From positions 64,226,172 through 64,290,171 of the forward strand of contig CM056744.1 in assembly GCA_029851415.1 (NCBI GenBank): 64,000 nucleotides of DNA. The letters are read 5' to 3'. A program made the translations under genes and the position numbers. The notes under the pieces were generated by a model, which was given only the letters and a program-made list of their open reading frames with translations, searched no databases and had not been told where the DNA came from. The DNA comes from Eretmocerus hayati (Eukaryota; Arthropoda; Insecta; Hymenoptera; Aphelinidae). Of this stretch, positions 34,701-43,150 are shown piece by piece; position 1 is the first letter of the stretch; each line of letters starts with the position of its first letter.

Positions 34701-35060
34701 AAGGGACAGTTCGAGCTAATAATAGATCTCAAAGCTGTCAGCACCAATTCCTAGACGTGGGATTGAGCTTAAAATCTTGTTAGTCAATGACGTAATACAC
34801 CACAAGTATTCTCAACATGGCAGCAGAACCGCAAACTACCTCAAAACCGTGATTTTGGTGAAATTCCTACATTTTGGCACTCCATTATGACGAAAATTCA
34901 TCCTCAGAGATCCCAGCACTCGTTCCCGGACCCGGGGTTGGGCTGAAACTCTAGGTATGCGCGCAAAGAATGTCTATCAGGTGTTTCCCAGGTGGCAGTA
35001 GGACTTATGCCCCGGACACCCCAAGTTCATTTTTCGGTAAAATCCGTGTTAATATTTTTT
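31800..35060. repeat. ~176 bp satellite-like monomers, right arm (inverted copy)
   Basis: Reverse complement of the left-arm array, with AAGTTGGCAGCATAT as the recurring anchor at ~176-base intervals. Local identity to the left arm is high enough that the same sub-variants align at the same positions. Confidence 0.85.
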
Positions 35061-37844
35061 TTTCCATTCAACTCCTCCCCCCTCCACCCTTTCGCATTTA
35101 AGTAAAAAACAGGTAGGCACATCTTGTAGCTTAGGAAATTACGAAGAAAATCCATTTTGTTTCATCTCGATAGCTCATGAATTCGAGTGAAGCGGATTTT
35201 CCGGCACTCTTGAGTCCCCACAAGTATAGTGCGGTGAAAGCCCAGCCATATGGTTTGCTCATCAGCTGAAAGACCTTGCCAGAAGGCTCAATGAATCAAT
35301 TGTAAATCCCAAGGATATGGACACATTGACACCCCAAGAGAAAACAAACTTCCTCAAGGCCACGAAGTGTCACATCTGTGAAGGCCCATTCACTGACAAA
35401 GAGAAGAGAGTTCGTGATCATTGCCACTTCACTGGACGGTAAGTCTTTCTATTTTGTCAGTATAGTCATTTTTTCTCATTATTTATGTATCATTTACGTG
35501 TATTCTAGGTACCGTGGACCAGCTCACAATGGCTGCAACTTGAATTACAAGGCTACACGGACCGTTCCCGTGTTCTTCCATAATCTCACTGGCTATGACG
35601 CCCATATCTTTGTAGAAGAGATCGCCACTTGCTTCGAGGGTGATGTCAGCTTGATACCCTTCCCGAAGGAGAAGTATATCGCCTTCACTAAGTATGTGAA
35701 AGAGCATCAGATCTACCTCCGCTTCTTGGATTCCTTCAGGTTTATGGCATCATTCCTCGAAAAGCTTGCATCGTATCTCAGCAAGCACACGATAGTCGAG
35801 AGTGTCTTTAGCTCACAGTACTCATCCTCTCAGATTGCTCTGCTGAAGAGGAAGGGAGTCTTTCCTTATGAGTATGTGAGTGAGTATGAGAAGCTTGAAG
35901 AAACTGCTCTGCCACCCTTAGGTGCTTTCTACAGCAGCCTTACTGGTGAGGGCATCTCTCAAGCAGATTATGAGCATGCTAAGCAAGTGTGGACTGGACT
36001 CCAGATAAAGACTCTTGGAGAGTATTTTGACTTGTATCTCAAGACTGACGTATTTCTCCTCGCAGACGTCTTTGAGAACTTCAGAGACAGCTGTCTGCGA
36101 ATTCACAAGTTGGATCCACACTACTACACAACTCCAGGTCTCTCATGGGACGCCATGTTAAAGGTCACCAACATTGGCTTGGATCTGCTCACTGACATCG
36201 ATATGTTGCTCTTCATCAAGCGTGGTATCCGAGGAGGTAAGTTCCTTCATCTTTGTTTGACTAATATATTTTCCATTCTATATTAACCCCAATCTCATTC
36301 TAGGTATCAGTCAATGCAGCAATCGATATGCAGAGGCCAACAACAAGTACATGGGTGGAGAGTACGACTCCTCCAAGCCGGAAAAGTACCTCATGTACTA
36401 TGACATTAACAATCTATATGGCTGGGCAATGACGCAGTCACTCCCCTTTGGAGGCTTTGAGTGGTATGAGGGACCACTAGATGTAAACAATATCCCAGAT
36501 GACTCAAGAGAGGGATTCATCCTGGGAGTCGATCTGGCTTATCCGGATGAACTCCATGATCTACACAAGGATCTCCCAATGTGTCCGGAACACAGAGCTC
36601 CCCCAGGATCCTCTCACAAGAAGTTGCTCGCAACTCTGTATGACAAAGAGAAGTACGTCATGCATTACCGGGCTCTCAAACAGGTAAGATCTTTCAGTTG
36701 ACGTTGTATACATTGTGCATCAGTCGCATACATACAATCTCACTTTCCTTGTAGGTTCTTGCTCATGGACTCGTCATCAAGAAGGTTCCCAGAGTCCTGA
36801 GATTCTCCCAGATGCCATGGCTGAAACAATACATCGATATAAACAGCAACGAGAGAGCGAAGGCCACCAATGAGTTCGAGAAGATGTTCTTCAAACTCAT
36901 GAACAACTCAGTGTTTGGCAAGACGATGGAGGATGAGGAGAAGAGAGTGGACGTCAAGCTGCTGACTAAATGGGGAGGACGCTTCGGAGCGGAAGCATAC
37001 ATCTCCAAGCCCAACTTCCACAGTGCCTCCATCTTCAATAAGAACCTCACAGCCATCCAGCTCACCAAGACAGAAGTCACCATCAAGAGGCCGATCTATG
37101 TGGGGCTGGCTGTCTTGGACCGCTCAAAGATCAGGCTATACCGCTTCCACTATGAGTTTATGATGAAGCATGTTCCCGGTGCGAAGCTGCTCTATACAGA
37201 CACCGACAGCCTCATCTACGAGACTACCACGGACATGTATGGAGTGATGATGAATCATCTTCCTGAGTTCGACACGTCTGACTACCCAGACGACAACATC
37301 TTCGGCTTACCACGTGTCAACATCAAAGTGGTGGGGCTCATGAAGGATGAAAATGGTGGCCGCATCATGGTGGTCTTCGTGGGCATGCGCAGCAAGCTCT
37401 ACTCATACAAGATGCTTGATGGTAAAGTGACAAAGAAAGCCAAGGGCGTCAAAGGTGCCACTATGAAGACGGTAGAGTTCGAAGACTACGTGGCGTGTCT
37501 GAAGGACAACAAGTACCTGGTGAGAGAGCAGACGAACATCAGGTCAAGGCTGCATGTCCTGCGCACCGAGGTCCACAAGAAGATTGTTCTCAGCGCAGAC
37601 GACAACAAACGCCATCTCTTACCAGGTACTACTGACACTCTGCCACATGGGCACTACAGTCTCCGTGACTCAGAACAGGTTGCGACAAACCGTAAACGTG
37701 CTCGAGACTTGTTGGAACCTGCTCAACCAGTGGTGGGGGAAGCCCAAATGGTGGTTGGAGAGCCAGCCAACCAGAGTGCACCAGGAGTGGGGGAGCCATC
37801 CAATCAGGGCTCTCGGCCGAGAATAGAAGGAGTGGGTAGCCGAG

Positions 37845-37880
37845 TATATGAGGACCCGCTCTGTCCAGAGCTCCTCAGTT
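37845..37880 (+). promoter_or_regulatory. Core promoter of the small OB-like gene, inside the polymerase 3' coding end
   Basis: TATATGAG at 37845 and TCAGTT at 37875, spacing 30. Just past the polymerase stop a GTAAGT donor (37936) and TTCTTCCAG acceptor (ending 38003) form a 5' UTR intron that ends at the next ATG. Confidence 0.55.
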
Positions 37881-38003
37881 CATCCGATGAGCAACCATCG
37901 AAAAGGTTCAAGCCTCTCCGTTGAGCATCTCCGAGACGTAAGTACCTGGTGATCATCTACCTAGACATCATCTTCGAGAACTAACCCCATATATTTCTTC
38001 CAG

Positions 38004-38297
38004 ATGGATCTATCAGCTATCAACAAGATCGCCGAGGGTGGCTTCAGACCCACGAAGAAGGTGTCTGACCTCCTGGAGGACAACTTGTACAGCGTCACCG
38101 AGTTCAAGATTGTGAGAACCAAGTATGGAGACAAGTTCATCGCAGTCCTCGACGATGAGTTCGAGGTTTTCCTACCTCGCAGAGTCTCCGAGGCCTTGAT
38201 TGCAGACCGGGAACTCCTCCATCATATGGGTGATGCTGCCAATGTGTACAATCTGCAGATCGTCCGCAAAGGGCAGACCATCCAGTTCTCAACATGA
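38004..38297 (+). CDS. Small Polinton protein, OB-fold/ssDNA-binding-like
   Basis: 97 intact residues, MDLSAINKIAEGGFRPTKKV..., with a beta-rich middle (YSVTEFKIVRTKYGDKFIAVL, DDEFEVFLPRRV). I recall similar short proteins (pattern KPTKKVxDL...ITxxKKVxTRFGxxIVVxLDDEFxVFLP) next to Polinton polymerases in arthropods. The composition suggests an OB-fold single-stranded-DNA-binding role, but this is inference. The intron just upstream ends directly at the ATG. AATAAA follows the stop by about 15 bases. The frame is undamaged. Confidence 0.6.
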   Translation: MDLSAINKIAEGGFRPTKKVSDLLEDNLYSVTEFKIVRTKYGDKFIAVLDDEFEVFLPRRVSEALIADRELLHHMGDAANVYNLQIVRKGQTIQFST

Positions 38298-38480
38298 TGT
38301 GTACATATTGTAAATAAAGCATGATAGAAAAAAATAGAGAGAGAGTCAATGGAGGGGTTAGCGGCCTTGTGAAGTCTCATTTGGAGATTCGTCTTCAGAT
38401 GAAAGTATCCATGACAGGTAGAACCTCACAGGCAAGGGCGGTGGTGGGGCTCTTGCCACTCTCTGAAAAAAAAAAATTTC

Positions 38481-39398
38481 TCAAAGTTTTGATCTGTCTA
38501 TCCAGCTGTTATGAGAATCATCAAAACCGAGCCATTTCACAAACACCTGATCCCCTCTCCTTTTGATCACTTTTTCCACAAGATACACATCAGGATACTT
38601 GACTGCAGAGAGCTCTTGCTCATAGAATCCACCCGAGACATCTTGATCTTGATAATCTCTTAAATGATAGGTGACTGGATTTGTCCTTGCCACTCTCCTC
38701 ACCGTGAATATCTCAGTTGTCCAGTTAGGTGTGTACCCTTTCTCAAAGACATGTTTCAACTTGCTAACCCTCACATAGTCTCCAACTTTGTATCTTGGCT
38801 TCTTTTGTGATTGCTCATCGTTGGAGTAAAGTCTCAAGATGGCGTCTTCATTCTCTCGATTGACATTCTCTGGTTCAATTCCAATGGTATGATGTTTACG
38901 TCCATTATACTCTTGCATCAACTCTGGTAGTATGTCAATCCACTTGTGACTTCCTCGCAAACTGAATCTTTTCCACATCATCTCTTTCAGAGTGCGATTG
39001 GAGCGCTCAACGATAGATGCTTTCAGATCACTGAACGTGGAGTGAAGATTAATATTGTGTTGATTCATCAATCTTCGGAATTCGCTGTTGTAGAATTCTT
39101 TACCATTGTCTACTTGAAGATTTTTCGGTATATGACCTTGATCGAACACTGACTCCATTGCTGCAGTTACATCCACGCCAGGTTTCTTCTTCACGGGTAC
39201 AGCCCACGCATACTTTGGAAATACATCGATGATTGTCAAGAGATAGTTGAACCCTTTTTTTTCTTTGGCATATGGTTGCATCTCCACCAAGTCAGCTTGC
39301 CATGTCTCATTCAATCCGCGCATGACGAATTTCTGACGTCGATAGTTTCGTCGGGCGGGTTTGTGGAGCTCTTCCACTACTTGTTCCATGTTTGACAT
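38481..39398 (-). CDS. INT: Polinton retroviral-type integrase with C-terminal chromodomain
   Basis: Inserts the element into host DNA with 6 bp target duplications (family knowledge). 305 aa, intact. The rve core shows the DDE triad: Asp in WQADLVEM, Asp in LQVDNGKEF and Glu in ASIVERSNRTLKE. A linker with PRYKVGDYVRVSKLKH (SH3-like) follows, and a C-terminal chromodomain-like segment (YLVEKVIKRRGDQVFVKWLG...SWIDRSKL). No N-terminal HHCC zinc finger is visible, so the first residues may be missing or encoded differently. Transcribed toward the polymerase gene. Length fits a Polinton integrase lacking its N-terminus. Confidence 0.85.
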   Translation of the reverse strand: MSNMEQVVEELHKPARRNYRRQKFVMRGLNETWQADLVEMQPYAKEKKGFNYLLTIIDVFPKYAWAVPVKKKPGVDVTAAMESVFDQGHIPKNLQVDNGKEFYNSEFRRLMNQHNINLHSTFSDLKASIVERSNRTLKEMMWKRFSLRGSHKWIDILPELMQEYNGRKHHTIGIEPENVNRENEDAILRLYSNDEQSQKKPRYKVGDYVRVSKLKHVFEKGYTPNWTTEIFTVRRVARTNPVTYHLRDYQDQDVSGGFYEQELSAVKYPDVYLVEKVIKRRGDQVFVKWLGFDDSHNSWIDRSKL

Positions 39399-39407
39399 TC
39401 ATTATAA

Positions 39408-39444
39408 GAATGACTCATCGATCAGTGGAAGAGTGGTATTTATT
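39408..39444 (-). promoter_or_regulatory. Core promoter of the integrase gene
   Basis: On the minus strand AATAAATA starts at 39444 and TCATTC starts at 39413 (31 bases). The ATG is 15 bases further. Confidence 0.55.
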
Positions 39445-39780
39445 CATATAATCGATGGGCAAGTCGGTCTTATTGATTACAGAGAAGATAACTCGATTGA
39501 ACATGTCAACATCTCTCAAGATCTCGTTCCTATCTTCTTCAACACTATTGCTCAACTCTCTCACTCCCATTCGTAATTTTTGAATAGCATCGTGTAAGAA
39601 CTGTAGCATTGTGCTCAAGTTGACCGCGTCGTTCATATCTCTTGGATCAGCAAGATTACACAATCGTTTCCTATCCATGTTATACTGGTTGTCGATAGTT
39701 GGTTTATATCCAATGCCGGGAGGACCGCGTTCTCCGGTACCACTCCCTTTCTTTCTGCGTCCGAATATGTCGATGCTCAT
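39415..39780 (-). CDS. Short Polinton protein with GERGPPG motif
   Basis: 121 aa, starts MSIDIFGRRKKGSGTGERGP, then GIGYKPTIDNQYNMDRKRLC and a helical C-terminus (LHDAIQKLRMGVRELSNSVEED). The collagen-like Gly-X-Y stretch is only two or three triplets. I recall the GxGERGPPGxGF pattern from Polinton-encoded proteins in arthropods, possibly a stalk or virion-surface component, but no function is established. It overlaps no neighbour; the stop lies 17 bases from the integrase start codon. Intact. Confidence 0.6.
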   Translation of the reverse strand: MSIDIFGRRKKGSGTGERGPPGIGYKPTIDNQYNMDRKRLCNLADPRDMNDAVNLSTMLQFLHDAIQKLRMGVRELSNSVEEDRNEILRDVDMFNRVIFSVINKTDLPIDYMNKYHSSTDR

Positions 39781-39785
39781 TGTGA

Positions 39786-39821
39786 TACTGAGCTGATTGA
39801 TTCTTTGACTCAGCTTATATA
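39786..39821 (-). promoter_or_regulatory. Core promoter of the GERGPPG gene
   Basis: Minus strand: TATATAAG starts at 39821, TCAGTA at 39791, spacing 30. Confidence 0.7.
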
Positions 39822-40691
39822 CCCTCGCTCGTGCAACTCCTCTAGGATGGAGCGTATCTCGTTGTCGTGGCTTTCATTACCCGCAGATCTCTCCGCTATC
39901 AACAACCGTAAGCGATCAACCAATTCGTTCGGATCATCCCAGTAAACATAGTCTACCATCCTTCCGAGCCTTGCAACCTTGAATTTTGGTAGCAATCCCT
40001 TCAGATTCCTCACCGAGCCACCTTTTTTTTCAAAGAATGGCGAGATAATGTTAGAGAACTTGCTACTATTATACCGGAGAAGAGACTCGTTACTATTGAA
40101 ATTTTTCTTGTGAACATTGGATGCTTCTAAGATACGTTTGTATTGGCTCAAGTCTTTCTTACTATAGCGATCGGGTTTTCTCAAGAACAGTAAATCCATT
40201 AATCCATCGGTTCTTGGATACTGAACACCTTTTATATTGATGAAATCTTGAGTGAAATCTATGGGCAGATTACCAATCATTGTCACTCCTTTCTCTAACC
40301 GAACTCCATATTGTTTATCAACATCGTCTCCCTTTCTACTGAGTAAAGACAGATAACTCATGACATTCTTAGCACTCGAGCCTTCAAGTTCTTCTATAGA
40401 TGTGTTTTCTATGACAGTTTCATAATCTGAACTCTGACTGTCATTGAACATTGATCTCTCAGTCAGTAACATTGATCTTTCTGTCGGCAACAGAGTATCA
40501 TCAGGTGGTGCCCTAGTATTGATAGTCGACGCAATTTGTTCTAGAGGAGTAACTATAGGCTTGAAAGTCTTAACCAAAGCTCTCTCCGTATCTTCTTGCC
40601 CGTACTTCAAGATGTTATACTTCTTCCTGATGGCATCCCTGGTCTCTACGAGTCGACGCAGGACATCTTCTTGTTGAAAATAATCATCCAT
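39810..40691 (-). CDS. DUF8207-like Polinton protein
   Basis: 293 aa, intact, starting MDDYFQQEDVLRRLVET. The C-terminal two-thirds carry the family pattern: GVQYPRTDGLMDLLFLRKP, NVHKKNF, SSKFSNIISPFFEKKGG and DYVYWDDPNELVDRLRLL. I recall this as DUF8207, recurrent in Polintons and other mobile elements; its role is unknown (possibly virion-associated). N-terminal half rich in Thr/Ser and charged residues, likely flexible. Same strand as integrase and the 121-aa gene. Confidence 0.7.
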   Translation of the reverse strand: MDDYFQQEDVLRRLVETRDAIRKKYNILKYGQEDTERALVKTFKPIVTPLEQIASTINTRAPPDDTLLPTERSMLLTERSMFNDSQSSDYETVIENTSIEELEGSSAKNVMSYLSLLSRKGDDVDKQYGVRLEKGVTMIGNLPIDFTQDFINIKGVQYPRTDGLMDLLFLRKPDRYSKKDLSQYKRILEASNVHKKNFNSNESLLRYNSSKFSNIISPFFEKKGGSVRNLKGLLPKFKVARLGRMVDYVYWDDPNELVDRLRLLIAERSAGNESHDNEIRSILEELHERGYIS

Positions 40692-40716
40692 GTTAATGCT
40701 ATTGTAGCTATCATAC

Positions 40717-40753
40717 GACTGATGAGTGTGAGAGCTTTCAGGCTATATTTATA
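40717..40753 (-). promoter_or_regulatory. Core promoter of the DUF8207-like gene
   Basis: Minus strand: TATAAATA starts at 40753, TCAGTC at 40722, spacing 31. Confidence 0.7.
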
Positions 40754-41426
40754 GCAGATTGATCAAAGCCCTTGCGGTATCGACCCTCATTCAGTGGTCT
40801 GTCCTTGTCTATCACTAGGAATCCATGTCTGTCATCCTTCCAACATGATGAGCATAGCTCTCTGAAGCGTGTTAGTGACATGTCAGAGTTCACATGATCG
40901 TCATATACATGTTTGACGTTCGTCTCATCTTGTCGAAATATCACAATGAGATTCACATTGTCTCGAACCAGGTGTTTAGGAACGTATGCATGAGATTGAC
41001 AAAGATAGAAAGAATCTACATCTTCATGTCTGCCCATGCAGAAGTATGCTTTCACGCTGTCTTGTTTCTCACATGCAATGTCATCGAATATCATGATAGA
41101 ATTGGGTAATGCATCATCTGGTAGGATCACTGATTCGTGTTCACTGAAGGGAAAAAATTGTATGTCCCCCACAGACTCCAGTACTGCCTTGAGGAATTTA
41201 TACTTTGGTTGATTTAAAGACTTCGAATACAAGTAGACATTTGCAAATCTCAAACCATTGGGATGTGTCAGGAGTGTCATGAGACTGTTCGTCTTACCGC
41301 AATTGGAAGGTCCACAGATAACAGCTCTGATAGTATCAGGTAACAGATCGCCATTCCTGTTCTTTTCTGCTCTCCGAGGTCAAAGTTGCTAACAGGAAGC
41401 CTAACTTTTTGCTCCGTGAAATCCAT
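40738..41426 (-). pseudogene. ATP: Polinton FtsK/HerA (A32)-type packaging ATPase, one frameshift
   Basis: Packages element DNA into virions (family knowledge). The start ATG at 41426 gives MDFTEQKVRLPVSNF. The downstream frame contains the Walker A motif GPSNCGKTN (about 41290-41316), a Walker B-like SIMIFDD (about 41085) and a C-terminal RFRELC/GFLVID region. The N-terminal ~20 codons and the Walker A frame differ, so a frameshift lies between 41345 and 41385, near a short A-run. The rest is open to the stop at 40738. It shares an intergenic region of 138 bases with the divergent phospholipase gene. Confidence 0.82.
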
Positions 41427-41451
41427 GTTTATGTTGCGAGAATTGATCTCA

Positions 41452-41542
41452 GAATGATTGGAGACAACTTAGACACGTCCTTTTATACCCCCCCCCCCCT
41501 GACAGACTATAAATAGAGCTCTGCACATCGTCCGAGTTAGTC
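41452..41542. promoter_or_regulatory. Bidirectional promoter between ATPase and phospholipase genes
   Basis: Minus strand: TATAAAAG at 41487, TCATTC at 41457 (30 bases). Plus strand: TATAAATA at 41508, TTAGTC at 41537 (29 bases). A C-run of 12 (41488-41499) and CTGACAG separate the two TATA boxes. Confidence 0.7.
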
Positions 41543-41564
41543 GTGAATCAACTTTCAAAGTAAG

Positions 41565-42622
41565 ATGATCATCTACGGAAGACGTAAAAAGAAGATAAAG
41601 CGAGGTCGCGGCCTCGTTGATACGCTCATCAATAAGCTGCCAGGTGAACCTCATTTACCAGGCTATCAATTCTGCGGTCCAGGTACTTAACTAGCGATGC
41701 GTTTAAATCGAGGTGATCGAGGTATAAATGGTCTCGATGTAGCGTGTCGGGAGCATGATATAGCTTATTCCAAAAATCGAGAAAACGTGAAAGCTTGCAA
41801 TGCGGCAGACAGGGTTCTAGCATCAAAAGCGTGGGAACGGGTCAAGGCTAAGGATGCCAAAATAGGGGAGAAAGTCGCAGCATATGCTGTGACGAACATC
41901 ATGAATGCGCAAACTAGGATTGGGTATATCGCTCGATGAAGTCATCAAAGCAGCTCGACGGTCAATGAAACCTAGTTCAAAATCTCGGGATGTAATAAGT
42001 TCAGCCCTGGAAGGCGCTAGGGAAGCAGTGAAGACTGCTGGTGGTAGAAAGAAGGTTCGAGTCCCTCGCGTTCTCCCAATCCCAAAGAAACTGGGTGGTT
42101 TCCTCCCTTATCTTTTCCACTATTCGGTGGTTTGAGTGCTGTGGGATCCATCGCGGGAGGTGCCGCAGGAGTTGCCAAGGCGATCAATGAAGCAAAAGCT
42201 GCCGAAAATGAGTTGGAAAAGAGTAAGAGAAATAACCGCACATTGGAAGCCATAGCCATGGGGAAAGGTCTCTATATGAGACCATACAAAACTGGTCTGG
42301 GTCTGTACATGAGACCATATCAAGAAGGGTTGGGTTTTCGGGTAAGAGCGCGACCGGTCAAGACATAGAGCTGCCGGATCGCGCATTGAGTAATATAGAC
42401 TTGAGCAAGTATGCACAGAAAATGAAGATCCCATACTTTCGGGGTGTTTTCATGCGCAACGATCTCCCCTCGAGTGGTCCACGATTCAAAGAATCTGCAA
42501 TAGTCAATTTAGATGACAAGAACGGACCAGGAACACATTGGGTGGCGTATCGGAAACGTGGAAGAGACGTGGTATACTTTGATAGTCTTAGAGACTTGCA
42601 ACCACCCCTAGACTTGATCAGG
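41565..42622 (+). pseudogene. Phospholipase A2-like / hydrophobic / cysteine-protease gene of the Polinton, broken and truncated
   Basis: The start is MIIYGRRKKKIKRGRGL. A parvovirus-type phospholipase A2 motif follows: GYQFCGPGT at 41664-41687 (Ca-binding loop), then CREHDIAYSK with the catalytic His-Asp at 41754-41759. TAA at 41688 interrupts it. Further on, in other frames: a basic stretch (GRKKVRVPRVLPIPKK), a Gly/Ala-rich hydrophobic stretch (VGSIAGGAAGVAKAIN), and repeats GLYMRPYKTGLGLYMRPY. Finally comes the adenain-like protease: ELPDRALSNIDL, IPYFRGVFMR, GPGTHWVAYRKR with catalytic His at 42536, and VVYFDS. The frame changes three times (near 41925, 42105 and 42330). It ends at about 42622 before the expected catalytic Cys, where satellite DNA begins. 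I infer a single original gene for virion maturation and membrane crossing. Confidence 0.78.
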
Positions 42623-43150
42623 GTTTGTAACGAAACTTATGTTTCGTTTCGTTTCGTTTATTTCGGTGAAATTTCAATAATGTTTAGTTTCGTTTCGTTT
42701 TTCAATAACCATAATCAAAATTCCAGAATTTAGTTTAGTTTTTCCCATAAACGAAACTCAACTTAATAATTTGATTTGAATTACGTTTTTCATTCCGTTT
42801 ATGAGAAACGAAACTAAACAAAAACGAATTATGGTTGAGCTAGAAACTTAACGAATCCCAACAAAAATGCCGGTGAGAGAAACGAAACGAAACGTTAATC
42901 ATGCATAATTACGGTTACAATAACCGAAACGAAACATAATCGATATGTTTCGTCAGAAAACCAAACGAAATCAAACGAAACTATTTCGTTTGAGGGGAGG
43001 AAAGTAAACGAAAGTAATTTCGATTATGATTATGATAAACGGAACTAAACGAAATCGATATGGATTATGTTTATTATGAACGAAACTAAACGAAATCGAT
43101 TTGAGTTATGTTCATGATAAACGAAACTGAACGGAATATATTTCAATTAT
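42623..43150. repeat. AACGAAAC-type satellite
   Basis: Degenerate repeats of AACGAAACTAAACGAAATCG and TTTCGTTTCGTTT in both orientations, interspersed with ATTATG. It abuts the truncated protease sequence, so it marks the breakpoint of the Polinton. Confidence 0.8.

Larger units (their letters stand above)
24139..35231. mobile_element. 11.1 kb foldback DNA transposon inside the polymerase gene, Transib-like ends
   Basis: The termini are inverted: left begins CACTATACTTGTGGGG, right ends CCCCACAAGTATAGTG. The 5 bp duplication CGGTG flanks it. The left arm is 24139-30153 (6015 bp), the 48 bp spacer 30154-30201, the right arm 30202-35231 (5030 bp). Subtracting two insertions unique to the left arm brings the arms to nearly equal length, and local stretches are nearly identical. 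A CACTATA start with a GC-rich 5 bp duplication fits the Transib/ProtoRAG group (ends CACWRTG, 5 bp duplication). CACTA elements (3 bp), Galileo/P (7 bp) and MULE-type foldbacks (9-10 bp) fit less well. No transposase is encoded, so it would need a helper elsewhere. Superfamily assignment is inference. Confidence 0.8.
22645..37924 (+). pseudogene. pPolB: Protein-primed DNA polymerase B of a Maverick/Polinton, split by a foldback transposon
   Basis: Replicates the element from a terminal protein. Coding parts: 22645-24138, then 35237-35438, 35509-36236, 36304-36683 and 36755-37924, with matching intron phases. Seen: N-terminal helical region; ExoI-like VYGNFESLL (23982 on); HNH-like cluster CHIC...DHCHFTGRYRGPAHNGCN; ExoII FHNLTGYDAH; ExoIII region YLKTDVFLLAD; motif A DINNLYGW (36402); motif B NNSVFGK; motif C YTDTDS (37193-37210). 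Breaks: a frameshift in an A6 run at about 23387, and the 11.1 kb insertion at 24139. ExoI has Asn where family members normally have Asp, so proofreading would be lost. The polymerase motifs themselves are intact. The C-terminal tail (after 37600) is Pro/Gly/Ser-rich and ends KRFKPLR. Confidence 0.85.

Noticed and set aside
27500..35000. Many short ORFs duplicated on opposite strands (for example 26053 minus and 33123 plus)
   Set aside because: They are mirror images caused by the foldback arms and follow the satellite monomers.
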